A stretch of DNA of 17,500 bases from Chondrilla cf. caribensis (Eukaryota > Porifera > Demospongiae > Chondrillida > Chondrillidae), in contig OZ026566.1 of the NCBI GenBank assembly GCA_964020155.1, positions 3,229,014 through 3,246,513 of the forward strand, given 5' to 3'. The notes under the pieces are model-generated. The model was not told the origin of the DNA. It searched no databases and saw only the letters and a program-made list of their open reading frames with translations. This document shows positions 7,854 through 17,500 of the stretch, in pieces (within the stretch, counting starts at the first letter, position 1; each line of letters starts with the position of its first letter). Both the position numbers and the translations under genes were made by a program.

Positions 7854-10800
7854 AATTGTACCTTCATTTCACATTGATACATGGTGAACAGCATGGTATA
7901 GTGAATTCTAGTTTATCCACCACTGCTAAGTCCACCAAACCATTTTAGCTACCACATGCAATTTACCAATACCATGCAAACTATATACAAGCAGAAATGA
8001 TTGTATAGCTAATCCGCCAAACCCATTGTATTCCAATATCATTTTTTCAAACATAAATCCTCTGTAATGATGAAGCAACAGGACATAATAAATAGTTGCT
8101 CCTGATTTATCTGACTCCAATGTACCTGGAACCTCACCTATCCTTTGAAAACAGAGCTACCTTCATGATTCAACTACTTTGTCTGACAGCTCTAAAAGGA
8201 ACTAACATGGTTGGATGAATCAGGGTTCACTATGGCATAATGCACGGTTATGGGGTGGGATGTGTACCAGATGTATGCTCTGATATGCAGCAGAGCTCTA
8301 CAATTGAGACCACTTATAGGACCAGTCAAAGTTGCCTCAGTAGTGAGATGGTCCGAACATCTGATGTTGAAATTAAGTGTTCAGAGTATACAGTATGGGA
8401 ATAGAAGAATATATAGAAGTATAAGGACCAGGAGATAGTGGTTCCAGGTGATCTCTAACTGCCACTGGGCTTCCACTGTACTATAATTATAGTCAATGCT
8501 AATCACTCCTATTTACCTGATTCTAGCTGTTGTTCAGCACCTCCGTTGATTGTGTATGTGCAGTACCTATGGATTGCTCACAGTTGGTTCGTACGGCACA
8601 TGTTAACTTCAGGTTTGCAAATACAAGGAAAGGTGTGGCTGTTCTGGAACAGGAAAGAGAAGGCTCTGTTTGCAAGTCAGTGAATATGTTGGCTATTTTG
8701 TCTTCATTAAATGTGCAATGTTTCATGAAGGACGGCGTCTGTTCATATGCTGACTTTGTTTGACAATAATTTTATAATTGTCGATTGTTGGAATAATCAC
8801 CCCCTTGAGTGTACAGAGTAGCTGGAGTAAGGTCCTACAGTGGTTGGAGTAAGGTCCTACAGTGGCTGGAATAGTCTTCTCCATGTCACTAACATGTACG
8901 TGGTGAAACATCAATATGGGTACCTTGTTTTAGCTCTTATAGTAGCTGGAGTAAGGCCCTTCAATGGCTGGAGTAATCCTCTCTATATTACTAACATGTA
9001 TACTGCATAGTGAAATATCAATATGCGTACCTAGCTTGTTTTACTTCATACGTGCATGTGTTCTGTCCTCTCTTCCTTGCATGTAGAATGATGGGACGCA
9101 CTGTTTGCAACAGCTCTGTACAGGACATTGCAGATGTACTAAAGGATAACTCGCAGAGATATGACTACGATCCCATGCTGAGGGCAAGTATCCCACCTCT
9201 CATCTCACGTAGATTACTGTGTCGTGGTGTATCAACTAATCAATCACACTTTCACTATCCACTGAATAAGAATGAATTTCACCTACACAAACTTCTTAAA
9301 CAACAGGACAGAACACCACACATACCCGACTCCAAATAATAATTGTGTTGCTACAAAACGACCAAAGGCCTGATATCCTAAGTGCATGCAGTGGGAAATT
9401 AATATTCCAAGGTCAAAGGTTTATCATGCACTTGGCACTTTGATTTGGCTACAACTGTATATAGAGCCGCATATATGTATGTGTGCATGGTGGGACCTCC
9501 CTCTTACAACCCTTTTAGATAATGAAACCTCTGTAATAAGGACACCATTCTGTGTCCCAGTGTAGTATTAAATGACGTCTGAATTGAGGAAACCTCTGTA
9601 ATAAGGACATATAATCAAGCCCCCAAGGCGTCCTTAATAGAGAGGTTCCATTGTGTGCAATTTGTCTTTTCCATTTCTGATATTTGTAATTCGTTGTTTT
9701 CTCAATTAATATTTTGTTCCTTACTTTTAGAGCATCTTAACCTTGGAAAAGATCTCAGAAACAGATGCTTTCTGTGAGCACTTGCATGTTGCACATATGG
9801 GGTGTGAGGTGTAGATTGAATGGCCTGGATAGGTCAAACCTCTGGGAACATAAAGTAAATTCTATACACATCAGAAAATTTATTCATTGAAGAATTAATG
9901 TCTGAAACAACAAGCAATCGTCTGTGCAGGCATGCTAATTAATTCGACTTACTGTAAATTTAAGACTGATAAGCCAATTTGGTCCAAGCAGACTTAATTC
10001 ACTGTACACCACCAGTGCTAGTCCACAATTTTTTTGCCAACTGCAGACTATGCTGTGTTTGAGGCTAACCGATGCCTGATAACAGCACAAATGGAATTTT
10101 GCTTCTATGGGAGACTGTCACCAGTGGTGAGTGTACCATAAAATGATATGCTATTATACATAAACGTATATTATATAATATTATGAATGTTACTGTTGAA
10201 CACTCGTTATAACAAACCAAAATTTCTTGGTCAAACGGTTTGTTGTAAGCAGGAATTTGTTATATTAGAACAGTTTCCCATGAGGTACTGTAACACACGG
10301 CTGAGGTCATTGCTTGGTTATATCAAGAAGGTAGTTTAGACGAGTTTGTTATAAGAGTGTTCTACTGTATTATATACAGCTATTGTCACTGACTCATAGG
10401 TAATATGCAGGTTATCACAAACTCCTAACGTTCACCCTCTCCTGCAGGATGGGAACAAGTTTGTTTATGCTCTCTTGTCAATGAGACACCCCAACTGTCC
10501 TCCTAGTAAATCGATTCCCCGAGGAAAGGTGCGTATGCCTTTGGGCAACTCCAACAAGCCTGTGGTGTGGATTTCTTTTCCTAAGGAGAAATATCACATT
10601 TATTGTATGCTAAGTGGGATATTGTTGACCAAGTGTCAAGTTTATCAAGTGCAGTGGGAACTGCTTTATCCAAAAATGTTCATTTCTTGTAAAATATTTT
10701 GGATAAACCAGGTTTTGGATAAATGATGGTACATTGTCCATAACTCAGTAAAGCTAAACCACAAAAGAGTGTTGGATGGAATTTTCAAGTTCACATAATT

Positions 10801-11515
10801 CCAGATAAACCAGGTTGTACTTTACAGACTGCAATTTATTTGGTGGAGTTAAGTTAAAACCGCCTACATTCTGTGGATGAGGTTTGTAAATGTGCGACTC
10901 CCACCATGAAGGGTTACATTACAGGAACTTTACGTTGTCGTCCTCAACATTTTTCCAAACTTTCGAAGCAGGTGTGGCTCAGTGAGATCCAGAGGGGTAC
11001 CATGGAGTCTCCCCTGAGACGGACTACACAATAAAATCAGTACCTATTCAGTCATGTTCCAACCTTGTGTACTATACCAGCTGTGTGGGTCCCTCCTCCA
11101 CAAATCTCTGGATCTGCCACTGATTGTGGTTTGTTATTGTTTCTAACATCGTGTCGGGTGACCCTTTATCAAATCCTCACCCCCTCCCCACCACCACCAC
11201 CACCACAGATGCTGTATGGCACTGGACTCGTGGTAGAGCCGTACCACAAGGACCATTCCAAGTCTCTTGTAACACAAATGACACAGGTAAAGTGAACCAT
11301 GTTGTTATAATGTCTATGTTACCATGGATACAGAGCCTGACAGTTTACCCTTGTTAATGGCTCCCCCTCAGCTGGACCTGAGTGGTCTTCCGAGAATGAT
11401 CATGTCGACGGTCATCAAGGAGTACCCCATGACTCTGGCTGGTCTCAGATCGTACATGGGGAAAAAGAACATTCAATCATCTATTTCTGCGTCAGCACCG
11501 AAACTACTACAATGA
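6637..11515 (+). CDS. START-type lipid-binding domain protein, first tandem copy (8 exons)
   Basis: Coding exons: 6637-6742, 6946-7010, 8527-8675, 9087-9187, 10047-10126, 10448-10564, 11209-11286 and 11372-11515. They total 840 nt, giving 279 residues and a stop TGA. START-like features, in order: KGVAVLEQEREGSVCK (about residues 90-106), AxxxDILK-like VQDIADVLKDN followed by YDPMLR (the usual W-DPML position, with Tyr for Trp), FVYALLSMRHPNCPPSKSIP (the usual 'R-x-x-x-H-P-x-x-P' strand), GLVVEPY, then LVTQMTQLDLSGLPRMIM before a C-terminal amphipathic helix. START domains bind sterols, phospholipids or ceramide in a hydrophobic cavity; the ligand here cannot be told. The first 57 residues are a family-specific extension also seen in the neighbour at 11681. 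No signal peptide or membrane anchor was seen. Weak points: the exon 4 donor (GTATCC) and the exon 6 end, where GTGCGT at 10529 would be a stronger donor and shorten the protein by 12 residues in frame. Confidence 0.8.
7223..7445 (+). mobile_element. tRNA-derived SINE-like element
   Basis: A tRNA-like head carries an A-box-like GGGGCTCAGTGG (about 7237-7248) and a perfect B box GGTTCGAGCCC (7276-7286), spaced as in a polymerase III promoter. It does not fold into a complete functional tRNA by eye (no clean acceptor stem pairing). A tRNA-unrelated AT-rich body follows. This combination fits a SINE. The right boundary is approximate. It lies in sense orientation in intron 2 of the first START gene. 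Confidence 0.6.
7446..7789 (+). other. Part of intron 2 of the first START gene without recognised features
   Basis: AT-rich sequence between the SINE-like element and a TG tract. No exon-like frame, hairpin or terminal inverted repeat was found by eye. Confidence 0.5.
7790..7852. repeat. (TG)n microsatellite, pure, in intron 2 of the first START gene
   Basis: About 62 bp of uninterrupted TG/GT dinucleotides. The lack of interruptions suggests it is young or length-variable. The sense transcript carries UG repeats. Confidence 0.97.
7853..8526 (+). other. 3' part of intron 2 of the first START gene
   Basis: No gene or intact mobile element recognised. The sequence runs to the acceptor ATTCTAG at 8520-8526, where the exon beginning LLFSTSVD opens. 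Frames on either strand (for example 7926-8120 and 8250-8438) are short and lack recognisable domains. Confidence 0.5.
8819..9043. repeat. Tandem duplication of about 110-120 bp with an internal 22-bp repeat
   Basis: Copy A (about 8819-8931) and copy B (about 8943-9043) share TAGCTGGAGTAAGG, CACTAACATGTA/TACTAACATGTA, TGAAA.ATCAATATG.GTACC and TTGTTTTA in the same order. Copy A also carries an internal 22-bp duplication, 8822-8843 and 8844-8865. It lies in intron 3 of the first START gene, ending about 43 bp before the next exon. Confidence 0.85.
9519..9656. mobile_element. Degenerate MITE of the AACCTCT/AGAGGTT family
   Basis: Left end AAACCTCTGTAATAAGGACA (about 9525-9545) and right end TCCTTAATAGAGAGGTTCCA (about 9631-9650) are imperfect inverted copies. 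The left motif is repeated inside at about 9590-9609. The ends match those of the better preserved copy at 14184-14385. It lies in intron 4 of the first START gene. Confidence 0.7.
9657..10046 (+). other. 3' part of intron 4 of the first START gene
   Basis: About 390 bp with no recognised coding sequence or element, ending in a pyrimidine-rich acceptor (TTTTTTTGCCAACTGCAG) before the exon beginning YAVFEAN. Confidence 0.5.
10191..10369. mobile_element. MITE with GAACACTC-TTATAACAAAC ends
   Basis: The left end (about 10191-10217, TACTGTTGAACACTCGTTAT...) and right end (about 10343-10369, ...AAGAGTGTTCTACTGTA) are inverted copies with few differences and one one-base gap. The element is about 180 bp, is bounded by TA and has no coding capacity. 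It fills more than half of intron 5 of the first START gene. Confidence 0.75.
10565..11208 (+). other. Intron 6 of the first START gene
   Basis: The ATAAACCAGGTT motif occurs twice in direct orientation, at about 10704 and 10806, with partial inverted copies of TTTATCCAAAA nearby; a decayed inverted-repeat element is possible but not demonstrable. The intron ends in a CCACCACCACCACCACCACAG-like pyrimidine/CAC-rich tract right at the acceptor. No other feature was recognised. Confidence 0.45.
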
Positions 11516-11604
11516 GAAGAATGCATGCCTTCTTATACATGTATGAATTCTATTAACTTACATTCACTCTATAATACAGTTTGTATGGGCTATGTATATA
11601 CATG

Positions 11605-11612
11605 TATAAAAT
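11605..11612 (+). promoter_or_regulatory. Candidate TATA box of the second START gene
   Basis: TATAAAAT lies 69 bp upstream of the ATG at 11681, about the same distance as the TATA box of the IGFBP-like gene from its ATG. Only 165 bp lie between the stop of the first START gene and this ATG, so the promoter and the upstream gene's 3' end nearly overlap. No canonical AATAAA for the upstream gene is visible in this gap. Confidence 0.45.
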
Positions 11613-11680
11613 ATACTGTACATAAAAATTGTACCGTCGTCCATGTTCGTACTGGTAGGTCGTCTTTCGCACTAGGTAAA

Positions 11681-16231
<4,551 letters not shown>

Positions 16232-17052
16232 GTGAGTGCTGGTGAATCGTTTGTATCAACCACTCCACTACTCATCACTGACAGGAAGTTCCCACACTTG
16301 ATGAGGTCACAATGTCCCTCTGGTGCACAGTACATAGCTTGGACCTGGGGGAAGGTGTCAGCTTCCTGTGTTTCTAACAACGGTGGTTTCTTTAGTGAAT
16401 GATTTCAAAAATGAAAGGCTTCACAAGAGAGTAACTGTAGTCGTGTTACACCTGCTGGCATTGGATATTACCCATTTCCTTCAGTGAAACCTTGTGATCT
16501 CTGGAATTTTTGGAAGCGTAGTTGAGTACCTTATGTATGTGGTTTGGTGTTGAGGGTTGAAACGTTGCAATTGCTACTCTATAGATATCACACACATGCT
16601 GTAGAAGCACCATATACTTCGGTACAAAGACCATTTGTGTCTGCACCATTGGCACAAGCACTATCCAAACGGATGGTGTGGTATGGACGGTGTACAAGCA
16701 CTATATAAATATGTTCAGTTAGATACAATACACATGTAAGTGAGTACAGTAATCTTGTAACATTATGTTTACACACATGTTTACATATTTGTAATGTTTT
16801 GAACTGGTGCAGAATGGATGAGTGTGAAGCATATCAGCTGGGCATGTAACTACATATACAATCAATGTGTCTGTATTCTCAGAGAGAATTACATATAATA
16901 CCATAATGTACTGCTCAGTCACGTTCAGTCACTTCTAAGCAGCCTTCGTATGTTACTTTTTCAGTACTTCTGTTCTCCCTTCATTTTTCAACAGTAAACT
17001 TGATTTTCTTATGTAGTGCCTTGATGTGTGTAGATAGACTCCTTGGTATATG

Positions 17053-17111
<59 letters not shown>

Positions 17112-17171
17112 TGTGTGTGTGTGTATGCGTGCGTGTGTGTCTGTGTGTGTGTGTGCGTGTGTTTGTATGTT
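17053..17171. repeat. (TG)n microsatellite, interrupted
   Basis: About 119 bp of TG dinucleotides with CTG, CG and TT interruptions towards the right end. It lies in the last visible intron of the second START gene. Confidence 0.97.
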
Positions 17172-17468
17172 TGCCTATTTTGTATGACACGTGTATCAGT
17201 GTGTGCGTACATACATAACTATATGTCTACACATGTCCGTCCTTCCCTAGTTAGTCCCTATAGAGCTTCTTTGTAATAAATCCTATTAAGGTTTCTATCA
17301 TGTGTTAAATGATTTTTATCTTTTTTCCATTAATGAATGTCACCATTTTTGATCTTCTACCTCAAAGCATTCTACCACGCTTCAAAGGACAATGGAATTA
17401 GTATAATACACCCACTCACTGCTGAAGCAGAGGGTTTCTCTTTTCTATCGGTGCCAATCCACCTCACT

Positions 17469-17487
17469 GGGGTTGGGGTTGGGGTTG
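17469..17487. repeat. Short GGGGTT triplet repeat
   Basis: Three GGGGTT units followed by G, flanked by related CCTCACTGG and CCTCATTGG words. It is far too short to be a telomere and differs from the usual animal TTAGGG unit. Confidence 0.85.
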
Positions 17488-17500
17488 ACCTCATTGGCTA

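Larger units (their letters stand above)
16232..17500 (+). other. Intron 4 of the second START gene, running to the window edge
   Basis: No further START exon was recognised. The continuation should open with one base completing a TG-x codon and encode the segment matching MMGRTVCNSSVQDIADVL of the neighbour; no such frame was seen. The stretch contains a TG tract and a short GGGGTT triplet near the right end, and otherwise nothing recognised. Confidence 0.5.

Noticed and set aside
17469..17487. Telomeric repeat at the window end
   Set aside because: Only three GGGGTT units, not TTAGGG, followed by ordinary sequence.

Overview
The window looks like nuclear DNA of an animal, most likely a non-bilaterian marine invertebrate. 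A demosponge is my best guess, held with low confidence. Reasons: four intron-containing genes with canonical GT/AG junctions, animal-type families (an IGFBP-type secreted protein, a TTC9-type TPR protein, two START-type lipid-binding proteins), long (TG)n tracts, and several short terminal-inverted-repeat elements. One of these elements, with ends starting TACCGTATAGCGGG, resembles short elements I recall from sponge genomes; that is memory, not a search. There is no bacterial-style operon, rRNA, CRISPR array or intact transposase.

Layout. 1-1298 is intergenic with a large TG tract. 1299-2392 (minus) is a three-exon gene for a 259-residue secreted cysteine-rich protein with an N-terminal IGFBP domain and a TATA box 69 bp upstream of its ATG. 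2795-6371 (minus) is a four-exon TTC9-like gene of 203 residues. A 265-bp divergent promoter (6372-6636) separates it from the next gene. 6637-11515 (plus) is an eight-exon gene for a 279-residue START-type protein. Only 165 bp later, 11681 begins a second, diverged START-type gene in tandem. Its first four coding exons (to 16231) are visible and the rest lies beyond 17500. All exon chains were joined by hand using splice phase and protein continuity; the three complete chains each stay in frame to a stop.

The introns hold most of the repetitive DNA. The clearest oddity is a 17-bp minisatellite of about 20 copies found twice, once in intron 1 of the TTC9 gene and once in intron 2 of the second START gene. 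The two arrays are opposite on the chromosome but identical in sense relative to their host genes. A near-perfect 117-bp hairpin lies in intron 1 of the second START gene. Others are six TIR/MITE-like elements, a tRNA-derived SINE, a 120-bp tandem duplication and four of the five (TG)n arrays.

Functionally the genes do not form an obvious pathway. The two START genes are tandem paralogues. The TTC9-like and first START genes may share a bidirectional promoter. I found no clear case for a wholly new biological system. The twin same-sense minisatellites, the intronic hairpin and the tandem START pair with one intron difference deserve follow-up most.
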